Source: Tenacibaculum aiptasiae (GTDB lineage Bacteria; Bacteroidota; Bacteroidia; Flavobacteriales; Flavobacteriaceae). Taken from it: DNA of 64,000 bases. Each line of letters begins with the position of its first letter. Positions within the stretch are counted from its first letter, which is position 1. A program made the translations under genes and the position numbers. The stretch covers positions 1 to 64,000 of the forward strand of contig NZ_WAAU01000024.1 of assembly GCF_008806755.1 (NCBI RefSeq), written 5' to 3'. Below are positions 24,892 through 35,572 of the stretch, piece after piece. Under the pieces are notes generated by a model. The model saw only the letters and a program-made list of their open reading frames with translations, was not told where the DNA came from and searched no databases.

Positions 24892-25476
24892 ATGAATACA
24901 AAACCTTTATTAGATTATATTAATAAACATACTTCCTTAACAGCAGAGGAAGAAGATATTCTTAACGCTAAAATTACGTTCAGAAACTATTTAAAAGATC
25001 AATATATAGCTCAGCAAGGAGATGTATGTAAAACGGTTAATTTTATAATTTCTGGATGTACCAAAACCTTTTATACCAACCAAGAAGGGCAAGAACATGT
25101 TGTAATGTTTTCTATTGAAGATTGGTGGGCTTCTGATTTAGGAAGTTTTATAACTCAAACTCCTTCTGATTTTAATGTTCAATGTATTGAAGCTACTCAG
25201 CTTATCCAATTTACTTTTGAAAACCTTGAATATTTATATGCTGAAATTCCAAAATTAGAGCGCGTATTTAGAAAAATAGTAGAACGTGCTTTTGTTGCTT
25301 CTCAAAAGAGAATTATTAGAAACTTTAGTCTTTCTGCTAAAGAACGTTATTTAATTTTTAAAGAAACATACCCTAAAATAGAACAACGAGTTCCTCAATA
25401 TATGATTGCTTCTTACTTAGGTATTACTAAGGAATTTTTAAGTAAAATTAAAAGTCAAATTATTCAAAACCAATAA
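24892..25476 (+). CDS. Crp/Fnr family transcriptional regulator
   Basis: 194 residues. The N-terminal cyclic-nucleotide-binding-like beta-roll spans about 25-115 (FRNYLKDQYIAQQGDVCKTVNFIISG), then the dimer helix and a C-terminal helix-turn-helix (YMIASYLGITKEFLSKIKSQ). The roll lacks an evident cAMP-binding Arg/Glu signature, as in many Bacteroidota relatives, so the ligand may be absent or different. Its targets are unknown; the SnoaL-like and YceI genes downstream are candidates. Confidence 0.9.
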   Translation: MNTKPLLDYINKHTSLTAEEEDILNAKITFRNYLKDQYIAQQGDVCKTVNFIISGCTKTFYTNQEGQEHVVMFSIEDWWASDLGSFITQTPSDFNVQCIEATQLIQFTFENLEYLYAEIPKLERVFRKIVERAFVASQKRIIRNFSLSAKERYLIFKETYPKIEQRVPQYMIASYLGITKEFLSKIKSQIIQNQ

Positions 25477-25571
25477 AAGTTAATCTAGTTTAACATCATT
25501 TCATAATCTACTTCATTTTTAGTCTTTTTTATGCTTTAGATATTTGTATCATAATATTTAAACAAAAAAAG

Positions 25572-25925
25572 ATGAATACTTTATTAGAGAAAATCAGCAC
25601 TGTTAATGATATGATTCTTCAAGGTAAAGCCTTAGAAGCTTTTGATCAATTTTATCATGATGATGTTGTAATGCAAGAAAATAACGATCCAATTGTTGAA
25701 GGTAAATCTGCTAACAGACAACGTGAAGAAGAGTTTTTTGCTGCTATTACAGAATTTAGAGCTGCACAACCGTTAAAAGTTACTATTGGAGAAAATACAA
25801 CTATGGTCGAATGGCATTTTGATTATACTCATAAAGATTGGGGGATTAAAAACTTTACACAAGTTGCCGTTCAAGACTGGAAAGATGGAAAAATAATTAA
25901 AGAAAAATTTTATTACAACGCTTAA
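25572..25925 (+). CDS. SnoaL-like / NTF2-fold protein
   Basis: 117 residues, a complete minimal NTF2-like fold: helix MNTLLEKISTVNDMILQGKA, the EAFDQFYHDDVVMQEN turn typical of SnoaL-like proteins, and strands TMVEWHFDYTHKDWG and VAVQDWKDGKIIKEKFYY. Function unknown. It is 11 bases upstream of the YceI gene, hence probably the same operon. Confidence 0.88.
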   Translation: MNTLLEKISTVNDMILQGKALEAFDQFYHDDVVMQENNDPIVEGKSANRQREEEFFAAITEFRAAQPLKVTIGENTTMVEWHFDYTHKDWGIKNFTQVAVQDWKDGKIIKEKFYYNA

Positions 25926-25936
25926 AAACAATAAAA

Positions 25937-26515
25937 ATGAAAAATACAATTAAAAATATCGGAGCCATAGCATTATTAGCTTTTCTTACATTTTCTTTTA
26001 CTACTTTAAAAGACACTAAGAAAGATATTAAAATTAAAAACAGTAAAATTGTTTGGAAAGGATACAAAGTTACTGGTTCACATGAAGGAACTATTGCTTT
26101 AAAAACGGGTTCTTTAAGCTTTAACAACAATAAATTAACTAGTGGTGAATTCACTATAGATATGACAAGCATTGCTTGTACTGATTTAAATGGTGAATAT
26201 AAAAATAAGTTAGAAGGGCATTTAAAATCTGATGATTTCTTTGGAGTTAAGAAAAACCCAACTGCAACTTTAGTTTTCAAAAAAGTAAAATCTACAGGAA
26301 AGAATTCTTATAAAGTTACTGGTGATTTAACTATTAAAGGCATTACTAAAAAAGTAGATTTTATACTTTCTGTTTATGGAAATAAAGCGAATGCTTCTTT
26401 AAAAATAGATAGATCTAAATACAATGTAAAATATGGTTCAACTAGTTTCTTTGACGGATTAAAAGACAAAGCTATTTATGATGAATTTGACTTAGTTGTT
26501 GATTTAGAATTTTAA
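25937..26515 (+). CDS. YceI family periplasmic lipocalin-like protein
   Basis: 192 residues with a signal peptide (IALLAFLTFSFTT). The YceI pattern follows: IVWKGYKVTGSHEGTI, then GEFTIDMTSI with the conserved Asp-Met, HLKSDDFFGVKKNPTA near residue 95, and a final EFDLVVDLEF strand. YceI forms a beta-barrel that binds a polyisoprenoid-type lipid in the periplasm. Follows the SnoaL-like gene closely and ends at a strong terminator. Confidence 0.93.
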   Translation: MKNTIKNIGAIALLAFLTFSFTTLKDTKKDIKIKNSKIVWKGYKVTGSHEGTIALKTGSLSFNNNKLTSGEFTIDMTSIACTDLNGEYKNKLEGHLKSDDFFGVKKNPTATLVFKKVKSTGKNSYKVTGDLTIKGITKKVDFILSVYGNKANASLKIDRSKYNVKYGSTSFFDGLKDKAIYDEFDLVVDLEF

Positions 26516-26542
26516 TAGAGAAAATTAATAGTTAAGATATAA

Positions 26543-26574
26543 AAATTTCCCTAAGCTTATACTTAGGGAAATTT
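26543..26574. terminator. Bidirectional terminator
   Basis: Perfect 13-base arms AAATTTCCCTAAG / CTTAGGGAAATTT with a six-base loop, closing both the yceI transcript and the thiamine operon that approaches from the right. Confidence 0.85.
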
Positions 26575-26585
26575 ATCTTTTACTT

Positions 26586-27638
26586 TTATCCAAGTCCGTT
26601 TTTTAAATTGATAAACTTTATTTCTTTAATCTGCTCTTCTAAAAATGTGATTCCCTTTTTACTTCTTATTCCAGACTTACAATACACAACTACATTTTTT
26701 GTTATATCTATTTCTTCAAATCGTTGTTGTAATTCTCCTAGTGGAATATGCTGTCCACCAATATGATGTTGCTCACGCTCCCAATCTTCCCTAACATCTA
26801 AAAGATGATACTTTTCAGTATTTTCTTCTAACTCAACTAATGTTATTTCGTTCGCTATTGCTTTAATTCCACAAAAAAAATCATAATCATCTTCTAGTAC
26901 CGTTACTTTTGACTTTGATGTTTTTTCTAAATTTAAAGTCATCTGACGCATATTTAAAGTATTATACATTAAAAGCTTATTAGCTAATACTTCTCCAATT
27001 CCACAAATAATTTTTATTGCTTCATTTGCTTGAAATCCACCTATAATTCCTGGTAATACTCCTAGTACTCCTATTTGTGAACAATTAGGTGATTCTTCTG
27101 GTTTTGGTGGTGTAGGATATAAACACCTATAGGTAGCGCTCCCATTATAATTAAATACACTTACTTGCCCCTCAAACTTAAAGATTGCTCCGTATACCAA
27201 AGGTTTATTCGTTAGTACTGCTGCATCATTGGTTAAATATCTTGTTGAAAAATTATCACTTCCATCAACAATTACATCATATGCATTAAACATTGAAATT
27301 GCATTATCTCTGGTTAACTTTTCTTTATAAACATTAAACTGGATAAATGGATTTAGTTTTGACAATCGTTTTGCAGCACTTTCAGCTTTTGAAAAACCAA
27401 TATCGTCTATAGTATACAATATTTGACGTTGTAAATTACTTTGATCTACCACATCATCGTCAATTATTCCAATAGTTCCAACTCCTGCTGCTGTTAAATA
27501 CTGTAGTACTGGACATCCTAAACCTCCTGCTCCTATTACTAAAACTTTGGCTTGTTTTAATTTTAGTTGCCCCTCTAAACCTATCTTATCTAAAATTAGA
27601 TGACGATTGTATTGTTTTTGTTCTTCTTTGGTAAACAT
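26586..27638 (-). CDS. thiF: ThiF/MoeB-like adenylyltransferase fused to a rhodanese domain
   Basis: 350 residues. Residues 1-240 form the E1-like domain: ATP loop GAGGLGCPVLQYL near residue 36, DDVVDQSNLQRQ, and DGSDNFSTRYL. The usual pair of CxxC zinc motifs is not complete. Residues about 260-350 form a rhodanese domain with LLDVREDWE and the active-site loop VYCKSGIRS. As last gene of the thi operon it should adenylate the C-terminal Gly-Gly of ThiS and hand over sulfur through its own rhodanese Cys, joining in one protein two steps that are separate in E. coli (ThiF and ThiI). Confidence 0.9.
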   Translation of the reverse strand: MFTKEEQKQYNRHLILDKIGLEGQLKLKQAKVLVIGAGGLGCPVLQYLTAAGVGTIGIIDDDVVDQSNLQRQILYTIDDIGFSKAESAAKRLSKLNPFIQFNVYKEKLTRDNAISMFNAYDVIVDGSDNFSTRYLTNDAAVLTNKPLVYGAIFKFEGQVSVFNYNGSATYRCLYPTPPKPEESPNCSQIGVLGVLPGIIGGFQANEAIKIICGIGEVLANKLLMYNTLNMRQMTLNLEKTSKSKVTVLEDDYDFFCGIKAIANEITLVELEENTEKYHLLDVREDWEREQHHIGGQHIPLGELQQRFEEIDITKNVVVYCKSGIRSKKGITFLEEQIKEIKFINLKNGLG

Positions 27639-27661
27639 ATTTTCTTTTACAGTTAAGCTAC

Positions 27662-28141
27662 TTATCCATGATCTACACTTGAAAATCTACATAAAAGTAA
27701 TATTAAAACGTATTTGACTAAATCATTTTCAAAACGTTTTATATACAAATCAGTATTTATATTTAATGAAAATAATTTAGCTCTAATAAGCCCAATTTCT
27801 TCATTCTTAAAATAGATTTTCATTTTAGGATATAATGAAATTGTGAACCATTTTGACCTAAAGTCGATTACTTGATTTTCTCCAAATATAATTTCATCTT
27901 TATTTATCTTTATTATATCCCAGAAATCTTTATCATTAATTTTAATTATCTCATAATAATCAGAATGCTGTTTTACTTCCAATATTAAGTTTTGTTTTCT
28001 ATCATATACCTTTATGATATCGGAAAAAAACTTTCTACTTACTTTAGAATACATTACCAGTTTATTTTCTAAATAAACTTTTAATCCTGAATTAAATTCT
28101 CCAATTATATTATAATTCATTAAATCTAATTCTTTACTCAT
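27662..28141 (-). CDS. Unknown protein inside the thiamine operon
   Basis: 159 residues, predicted beta-rich with repeated strand-turn units (VYDRKQNLILEVKQ, then KMKIYFKNEEIGLIRAKLFS) slightly reminiscent of tubby/LURP-one-like barrels; this is a weak impression. The C-terminus is hydrophobic (KYVLILLLC). It lies between thiH and thiF with gaps of 15 and 23 bases, so it is in the same transcript, yet it belongs to no thiamine family I know and is more AT-rich than its neighbours. It may be a late insertion. Confidence 0.65.
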   Translation of the reverse strand: MSKELDLMNYNIIGEFNSGLKVYLENKLVMYSKVSRKFFSDIIKVYDRKQNLILEVKQHSDYYEIIKINDKDFWDIIKINKDEIIFGENQVIDFRSKWFTISLYPKMKIYFKNEEIGLIRAKLFSLNINTDLYIKRFENDLVKYVLILLLCRFSSVDHG

Positions 28142-28156
28142 AAACTGATAATTACT

Positions 28157-29272
28157 TTATACAAATTGTTCCCAATCCTTCCAAACTACTTCTAATCCTT
28201 GTTCTTTTAGCATGGAAACTATTTCTTCTGTGCTTCTTTCGTCTGATATTTCAAACTGTTCTAATGACTGTGGTTCAACACTATAACCTCCTGGGTTGGT
28301 TTTAGATTCTGCACTCATAGAGGTAGCTCCTAAATTAACAATATTATTTCTAAATACTTCACTTTCTCTAGTAGACATTGAGAGTTCTAAATCTTCATCT
28401 AGTAGCCTAAAAGCACATATTAACTGTACCAAATCTGCATCGGTCATTTCTACCTTTGGTTCTAATCCTCCTGAATGAGGACGTAAACGCGGAAACGATA
28501 TTGAGTATTTAGTTTTCCAATAGGTTTTCTGCAAATATTTAAGATGTAAGGCAGTAAAAAAACTATCCGCTCTCCAATCTTCTAAGCCAAACAAAGCTCC
28601 CAATCCTATTTTATGTATTCCTGCTTTTCCTAAACGATCTGGAGTATCTAATCGATATTCGAAGTTTGATTTTCTCCCTTTTGGATGATGCTTTTTATAT
28701 TCATCTCTATGATATGTTTCTTGATATACTAAAACTGCATATAAACCACTCTCTATAAGCAACTCATACTCTTCTTGATCTAAAGGCTGTACTTCTATAG
28801 TAATGTTTGAAAACTGTGAACGTATTAACTCTATAGCGTTCTTTATGTATTCAACACCAACTGTTCTATTGGCTTCACCTGTTACCAACAATATATGATC
28901 GTATCCTTTTTCTTTTAAAAAAGCTACTTCTTTTAATATCTCAGCATCTGTTAAGGTACGGCGCGGAATTTTGTTTGTTAAACTAAAGCCACAATAGGTA
29001 CATATATTTTGACACTCATTGCTTAAATACATGGGAGCATACATTTGTATGGTATTTCCAAAACGTTTTTTTGTTAGCATACGGCTTTTTTGTGCCATTT
29101 GCTCCAAATAAGGCCTTGCCGCTGGTGAAATTAATGCCTTGAAATCTTCCAAATCTAGTTTTTCCTTTGCCAAAGCTCGTTCCACCTCTCCTGCTGTTTT
29201 CTCAAAAATGCTTTGAAGGGTAGTATCCCAATTATATTGGTTGAATATGTTTTCAAAAGTTTGTTCTATCAC
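28157..29272 (-). CDS. thiH: 2-iminoacetate synthase (tyrosine lyase)
   Basis: 371 residues, normal size. A radical-SAM enzyme: the cluster motif C-x3-C-x2-C is seen in NECQNICTYCGFS near residue 85. It splits tyrosine into p-cresol and dehydroglycine, the glycine-derived part of the thiazole ring used by ThiG. An oxygen-independent route, suggesting thiazole synthesis here does not use ThiO. It sits after thiG with a 97-base gap. Confidence 0.95.
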   Translation of the reverse strand: MIEQTFENIFNQYNWDTTLQSIFEKTAGEVERALAKEKLDLEDFKALISPAARPYLEQMAQKSRMLTKKRFGNTIQMYAPMYLSNECQNICTYCGFSLTNKIPRRTLTDAEILKEVAFLKEKGYDHILLVTGEANRTVGVEYIKNAIELIRSQFSNITIEVQPLDQEEYELLIESGLYAVLVYQETYHRDEYKKHHPKGRKSNFEYRLDTPDRLGKAGIHKIGLGALFGLEDWRADSFFTALHLKYLQKTYWKTKYSISFPRLRPHSGGLEPKVEMTDADLVQLICAFRLLDEDLELSMSTRESEVFRNNIVNLGATSMSAESKTNPGGYSVEPQSLEQFEISDERSTEEIVSMLKEQGLEVVWKDWEQFV

Positions 29273-29369
29273 AATTCACTTTTTGTTATTCCATCTTAAA
29301 CTCTAATGAAATATGTTGTAATTCAATAATTTTTAAAAAATTACTTTGTTAACTCCTTTTTAAACTGTC

Positions 29370-30140
29370 TTAATTTAAAAAACTTGTCAATGGACTACTT
29401 GCTTCTGCTTGTTTCCTTACAGGTGCTAATTTAGCCTCGTAGGCCATTCTTCCTGCTTCTACTGCCATCTTAAATGCTTTTGCCATGGCTACTGGATTTT
29501 CTGAAACGGCTATAGCTGTGTTTACTAATACTGCGTCTGCTCCTATTTCCATTGCATGTGCTGCGTGCGATGGTGCTCCTATTCCTGCATCAACTATTAC
29601 TGGCACATTAGATTGTTCTATAATTATTTCTAAGAACTCTAAGGTTTTTAGTCCTTTGTTACTCCCTATTGGTGCTCCCAATGGCATTACACATTGTGCT
29701 CCTACTTCTTCTAATCGTTTACACAAAACAGGGTCTGCGTGTATATAAGGCATAATTACAAAACCTTGCTTTACCAACTCTTCTGCTGCTTTTAAAGTTT
29801 CTATTGGATCTGGTAATAAATACCTCGGATCTGGATGTATTTCTAATTTCACCCAATTTGTTTCCAATGCTTCTCTTGACAATTGTGCTGCAAAAACGGC
29901 TTCTTTGGCTGTTCTTACTCCTGAAGTATTAGGCAATAAATTTATTCTTGAATGATTTAAATGTGTTAAGATATCGTCATCTTCATTTTGTACATCTACT
30001 CTTTTTAACGCTACCGTTATTAATTCACTTTCCGATGCTAATAAAGCTTCTCTCATTAATTGTGACGTACTAAACTTTCCTGTTCCTGTAAATAATCGTG
30101 AATTGAAAGTTTTATCTGCTATTTTTAATTCTGTGCTCAT
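29370..30140 (-). CDS. thiG: Thiazole synthase
   Basis: 256 residues. TIM-barrel enzyme with the family stretches [31 protein letters not shown] (likely the Schiff-base Lys in ALKRVD), and [30 protein letters not shown]. It joins deoxyxylulose phosphate, dehydroglycine and ThiS-thiocarboxylate into the thiazole phosphate. Five bases separate it from thiE. Confidence 0.97.
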   Translation of the reverse strand: MSTELKIADKTFNSRLFTGTGKFSTSQLMREALLASESELITVALKRVDVQNEDDDILTHLNHSRINLLPNTSGVRTAKEAVFAAQLSREALETNWVKLEIHPDPRYLLPDPIETLKAAEELVKQGFVIMPYIHADPVLCKRLEEVGAQCVMPLGAPIGSNKGLKTLEFLEIIIEQSNVPVIVDAGIGAPSHAAHAMEIGADAVLVNTAIAVSENPVAMAKAFKMAVEAGRMAYEAKLAPVRKQAEASSPLTSFLN

Positions 30141-30145
30141 AGCTT

Positions 30146-30796
30146 CTATTTATTATCACCCAATTTATACACCTGTTCATTAGTGCTTGGTGCTTTTAAT
30201 ATTTTATGAAATGCTCCTATTTTGTTGAAGTCTTTAGTTATTTCTCCAGATACTGCAATACCATATACTCCTGTATTTATAATCTCTGGAACATCTTCTA
30301 TAGTAATTCCCCCTATAGCAATAATTGGAGTTTCTGTTTTTAGTTCTTCTAACAATACTTGATATCCTACAGTTCCTAAAACTGGACTTAAATTCTTTTT
30401 AGTTTCTGTAAATCTAAAAGGTCCCAAACCTATATAATCTACTTTCTTTTCTAAAAGTTTCTTACAATCATCTAAAGTATTGGCAGTTCCTCCAATTGTA
30501 TAGAATTTACCTAAGTAATTACGTGCTTTTAAAGGGCATGTATCTTTCTTTCCTAAATGAACTCCATCAGCATTTACTTCTTTTGCTACTTTATAATAAT
30601 CGTTTATAATTAGCCTTGTTTGAAAATGCGCTGTTATTTCTCTAGCTTTCTTAGCTGTTTCTAAAATTGTTTTAGGATCTAATTTTTTTAATCGGAGTTG
30701 AACCCACTCTGCTCCTGATGAACATGCTCTCTGAATATTTTCTAAATGCTCTTCTGGAGTGCTTCCTTGTGTTATATAGTGTAATTTACTTACCAT
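30146..30796 (-). CDS. thiE: Thiamine-phosphate synthase
   Basis: 216 residues. The ThiE barrel marks are present: [54 protein letters not shown] and IIAIGGI. It couples HMP-pyrophosphate with thiazole phosphate to thiamine phosphate. It is the better of the two ThiE-like proteins in this operon, since the pyrophosphate-binding and G-L-G-P motifs are intact. Confidence 0.95.
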   Translation of the reverse strand: MVSKLHYITQGSTPEEHLENIQRACSSGAEWVQLRLKKLDPKTILETAKKAREITAHFQTRLIINDYYKVAKEVNADGVHLGKKDTCPLKARNYLGKFYTIGGTANTLDDCKKLLEKKVDYIGLGPFRFTETKKNLSPVLGTVGYQVLLEELKTETPIIAIGGITIEDVPEIINTGVYGIAVSGEITKDFNKIGAFHKILKAPSTNEQVYKLGDNK

Positions 30797-30797
30797 C

Positions 30798-31565
30798 TTA
30801 GTTATAATTATGAACTCCTAGTAAAGTTTCATTTGAATTTAAAAATTGTTCTGTATACCATTTTGCTTCTTTACAAGCATCTTCCAATGGTTTTTCATTT
30901 GCTATGTTAGCTGCTAAGGCTGCTGATAATACACAACCACTACCATGCTTTTGAAAAACAGCAGCTGTGTTTGGAGGAATATTCATTTTTACAATTTTAC
31001 TGTAATACACTTCATCCCATCCTTTTTTTTCTGTTCTATGACCTCCTTTTAAATAAACATTTGTTTTTTCTGAAATAAAGTCAATTGTTTCCTCTATTGT
31101 CTTTTCTGGAAATAATGCTTTTATCTCTTCATAATTTGGAGTAATAAATTCACATTCTTTCAATACGTTTTCAAGTATTTCTAAGTTTTCCTCTGTGTGA
31201 AATTTAAAACCTGCACTTGCTTTTAATATAGGATCTAGAATTATTTTTATTGATGGATTTAATTCCTTCAATGTTTGTAATATTTCCAATAGTGTTTCCC
31301 ACGATTGAACAATTCCAATTTTTGCAACAGGAATAGTAAACCGATCAAAAAGCAATGTTATTTGCTCTAAAATCATTTCCTTTTTAATCCAATTGCAAGC
31401 TTTAAAATCAATGTCATTTTGAGCCGTTACTGCAGTACATACAGACAATCCATACAAACCATGAGCTTCAAATGTTTTAATATCTGATGTTATTCCTGCT
31501 CCACTTGATGGATCCAAACCTGCTATGGTAAGTATATAGCTTTTTGTATCTTTTTTAATCGACAT
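30798..31565 (-). CDS. thiD: Hydroxymethylpyrimidine (phosphate) kinase
   Basis: 255 residues. A ribokinase-fold enzyme with TIAGLDPSSGAGITSDIKTFEAHG at the N-terminus, VCTAVTAQN, DPILKASAG and the C-terminal KHGSGCVLSAALAAN anion hole with catalytic region. It phosphorylates HMP and HMP-P to HMP-PP for ThiE. One base separates it from thiE, indicating translational coupling. Confidence 0.96.
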   Translation of the reverse strand: MSIKKDTKSYILTIAGLDPSSGAGITSDIKTFEAHGLYGLSVCTAVTAQNDIDFKACNWIKKEMILEQITLLFDRFTIPVAKIGIVQSWETLLEILQTLKELNPSIKIILDPILKASAGFKFHTEENLEILENVLKECEFITPNYEEIKALFPEKTIEETIDFISEKTNVYLKGGHRTEKKGWDEVYYSKIVKMNIPPNTAAVFQKHGSGCVLSAALAANIANEKPLEDACKEAKWYTEQFLNSNETLLGVHNYN

Positions 31566-31590
31566 TTTAAAACTTTAACTTTGAAGTACT

Positions 31591-32193
31591 CTATTGCTTT
31601 GTATTCTCTTCGTAACTACGTTTAATTTCCTTAAAACTCTCTACTGGATTTTCAGCATTCCATACTCCTCCTAAAACTCCTATTCCTTGAAATCCTAAAG
31701 TGAGTGTTTTACCAATTGTATTTGCATTTATCCCTCCCATACCTATAATAGTTTTATCTATATGATTTACATCAAAACCTCTTCCCTTATACCCTTTCTT
31801 AGATATTGATGAAAATACTGGACTTAATAAATGATAATCAAATTCAATATCACAAGCTGCTAATTCTTCTGGCTCATGAAACGAACTACTCATTGTTTTC
31901 CCTATCATATTTAATCCTATAAAATATTCTTTTCCATTTTCTAAAGCGTCTATTCTTTTTTGTTCCTGAAAATGAATCCCTTTTAGGTCAAACTCGTTAA
32001 TTAACTCATGAAAATAATGCGTTACAATTCTATCATGATATTTCTTATCAATTTGCTTCAAATAACTAACATGTTCTTCATATGTTTTAGATGGTTTTCT
32101 AAAATGATAATACATTAATCCTTCTTCAAATAATTGATGTAAGATTTCTATTTCTTTATCTATATCTATTTCCGGTGCTATTAAAACAATCAT
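31591..32193 (-). CDS. ThiE/TenI-like thiamine phosphate synthase family protein
   Basis: 200 residues with the ThiE/TenI barrel outline (GLMYYHFRKPSKTYEE, KGIHFQEQ, YHLLSPVFSSISKKGYKGRG, IIGMGGINANTI). Several phosphate- and pyrophosphate-binding residues of true ThiE are changed, so it more likely works like TenI, an aromatising tautomerase of the thiazole product. Its position between thiC and thiD is common in Bacteroidota. It is a family member with certainty, but its reaction is inferred. Confidence 0.88.
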   Translation of the reverse strand: MIVLIAPEIDIDKEIEILHQLFEEGLMYYHFRKPSKTYEEHVSYLKQIDKKYHDRIVTHYFHELINEFDLKGIHFQEQKRIDALENGKEYFIGLNMIGKTMSSSFHEPEELAACDIEFDYHLLSPVFSSISKKGYKGRGFDVNHIDKTIIGMGGINANTIGKTLTLGFQGIGVLGGVWNAENPVESFKEIKRSYEENTKQ

Positions 32194-32265
32194 GATATTG
32201 GTTTATTTATTATGAATTACGAATGTACAATTAACTGCTAACTGTACATTCGTATTCAACAAAGA

Positions 32266-34143
<1,878 letters not shown>

Positions 34144-34164
34144 TTAGTTGTTGTTATATATTTT

Positions 34165-34374
34165 TTATCCTCCTTGAGTTGATTTTATAATTAAAACCTC
34201 GTCGTTATTTTGGAGTGTTTCTGAAGTCCAATTTTCTTTTTTTATGACATTATTATTTACAGCCAAAGCAATACCATTAGTTTGAACCTTAAGATTCTCT
34301 ATTAGTTCTTTTACTGTTAAATTATTTGAAAACTGGTGTTTATTTTCGTTTACTTTAATTAAAATCATATTCAA
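34165..34374 (-). CDS. thiS: Sulfur carrier protein ThiS
   Basis: 69 residues with a ubiquitin-like outline and the required C-terminal Gly-Gly (IIKSTQGG). The C-terminus is adenylated by ThiF and converted to the thiocarboxylate that donates sulfur to ThiG. It is the first gene of the operon, just after the TPP riboswitch. Confidence 0.94.
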   Translation of the reverse strand: MNMILIKVNENKHQFSNNLTVKELIENLKVQTNGIALAVNNNVIKKENWTSETLQNNDEVLIIKSTQGG

Positions 34375-34440
34375 TATTTAAAGTAAACTATAGAAGAATA
34401 CTCAGTACTGACTTACGTCATGCACTAAATTTTAAGATAC

Positions 34441-34522
34441 TAACTTTTTCCTACGCTGGTGTTAACCATATCAGGTTCTAAGGATATTTCTCAAACTAGT
34501 TACCTAGCTACTCCTAAAGCTT
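34441..34522 (-). promoter_or_regulatory. TPP riboswitch
   Basis: Read on the minus strand, the leader carries the THI-box blocks in order: GGAGT near its 5' end, TTTGAGAAATATCC, AGAACCTGATATGG and ACACCAGCGTAGGAA. The CTGAGA-like and CCTGAT blocks bind the pyrimidine part of thiamine pyrophosphate. A CTTT/AAAG pair closes P1. It lies about 70 bases before thiS and should shut down the thi operon when TPP is plentiful. Confidence 0.95.
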
Positions 34523-34529
34523 ACGCTGA

Positions 34530-34537
34530 CAAATGTA
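34530..34537 (-). promoter_or_regulatory. Promoter -7 element of the thiamine operon
   Basis: TACATTTG on the minus strand matches TAnnTTTG exactly and would start transcription right at the 5' edge of the riboswitch. A -33 TTTG is not clear. The remainder of the 34538-34737 gap is AT-rich with no other feature apparent. Confidence 0.55.
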
Positions 34538-34737
34538 AGTAATTATTTTTTATTGAGTTAATCATATTAAAAACTAGCATGATATATTTATAAAATACTC
34601 ATATATTTTTTATTTACATAAAAGAAATTGACTAAAATAAATAAGGGAAAATATCAATGTATAAAGGGTAAAAACCCCACTTCTACAAAGCTTGTTAGAA
34701 TTAGTTTTGGTAACCTAATTACAAACTTTATATAATT

Positions 34738-35022
34738 ATGAAAACTGAAACTTTAACAGAAAACCAAACAGTAGTTGGAGGATGGTCTCCATACACAGCT
34801 TTAACTCCTGAAGATCGTAAAGTATTTGATGAAGCTATGGCTGGATTAGTAGGGGTTAATTACACTCCAGAAGAAGTTTCTAAGCAAGTCGTTGCTGGAA
34901 TAAACTATCGTTTTAAATGTGAAGCTTCTGTGCCTCCTTCAATGGCAGTATGGCAAGCTATCGTAGAAATTTATCAACCTTTAGAAGGGAAACCTCACGT
35001 TGTTGGTATTATTCGTTTATAA
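34738..35022 (+). CDS. Stefin/cystatin-like protein
   Basis: 94 residues, no signal peptide. The pattern follows type-1 cystatins (stefins): an N-terminal Gly-Gly (VVGGWSPY), a helix (TPEDRKVFDEAMAGLVG), the hallmark first-hairpin loop QVVAG in SKQVVAGINYRFKCEA, then strands AVWQAIVEIYQPLEG and HVVGIIRL. In animals these three parts wedge into papain-like cysteine proteases. The bacterial protein may inhibit an own or foreign protease; a neutral cystatin-fold protein is also possible. It is 17 bases upstream of the gene at 35039, probably the same operon. Confidence 0.75.
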   Translation: MKTETLTENQTVVGGWSPYTALTPEDRKVFDEAMAGLVGVNYTPEEVSKQVVAGINYRFKCEASVPPSMAVWQAIVEIYQPLEGKPHVVGIIRL

Positions 35023-35038
35023 TTTTTAAAATTATATC

Positions 35039-35491
35039 ATGTCTACAACAATTCAAAAAGCTATTAATTCAAATACTGAATTAGAAAAACTATCGAATGG
35101 AGACATTGGCATCATTGCTGAATATGCTTTTCAAAATCCATATTCTATAAATGGTCCGTTCGGTACAATGGAACTAACACTTTCTAGCGATCATGCTTCA
35201 GGTGAAAACATTGCCATAGGTACTATTAAAATTAATACACTATGGGGATTAGGTTCTAGTACGAATCTTCATTTTGATAGTGTTGACAAATTTAATGGAA
35301 GTACTGGATATACTTCTATTAATTCAGAAGCAAAAGGTAGTATAACTGTTCGTCCAAATCCTCCGAAATTAATTAGAGCCAAGGTTAACATTTCTTTAGA
35401 ACCTGGCTTTCATGAAGGTATACTAAGCATTGAAGGTTTTTTTAGCGATTTCCAAATAAAAGCTACCAATATTCATTACGTTAATGAATAA
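35039..35491 (+). CDS. Unknown protein paired with the cystatin-like gene
   Basis: 150 residues, no signal peptide, predicted beta-rich (GTMELTLSSDHASGENIAIGTI, ITVRPNPPKLIRAKVNISLEPGFHEGILSIEG). The alternation suggests a beta-sandwich or small barrel. I recognise no family. Gene spacing of 17 bases and the shared terminator make it the likely partner of the cystatin-like protein, so a joint role is plausible but not shown. Confidence 0.65.
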   Translation: MSTTIQKAINSNTELEKLSNGDIGIIAEYAFQNPYSINGPFGTMELTLSSDHASGENIAIGTIKINTLWGLGSSTNLHFDSVDKFNGSTGYTSINSEAKGSITVRPNPPKLIRAKVNISLEPGFHEGILSIEGFFSDFQIKATNIHYVNE

Positions 35492-35513
35492 TAATTAATT
35501 TTGATTTTTATAC

Positions 35514-35549
35514 AAAAAACGAGCCTTATAATAAGGCTCGTTTTATTTA
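35514..35549. terminator. Bidirectional terminator
   Basis: ACGAGCCTTAT paired with ATAAGGCTCGT, flanked by A-run on the left and TTTTATTT on the right, between the convergent unknown gene and arginase. Confidence 0.88.
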
Positions 35550-35572
35550 TGATTTGTGTGTAAGTAATTAAA

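Noticed and set aside
29275..29368. AT-only hairpin between thiG and thiH
   Set aside because: No GC pairs; likely chance in AT-rich sequence.
34660..34690. GGGT-AAAAA-CCCC short inverted stretch before the cystatin-like gene
   Set aside because: Only three or four pairs; not enough to call an operator or hairpin.
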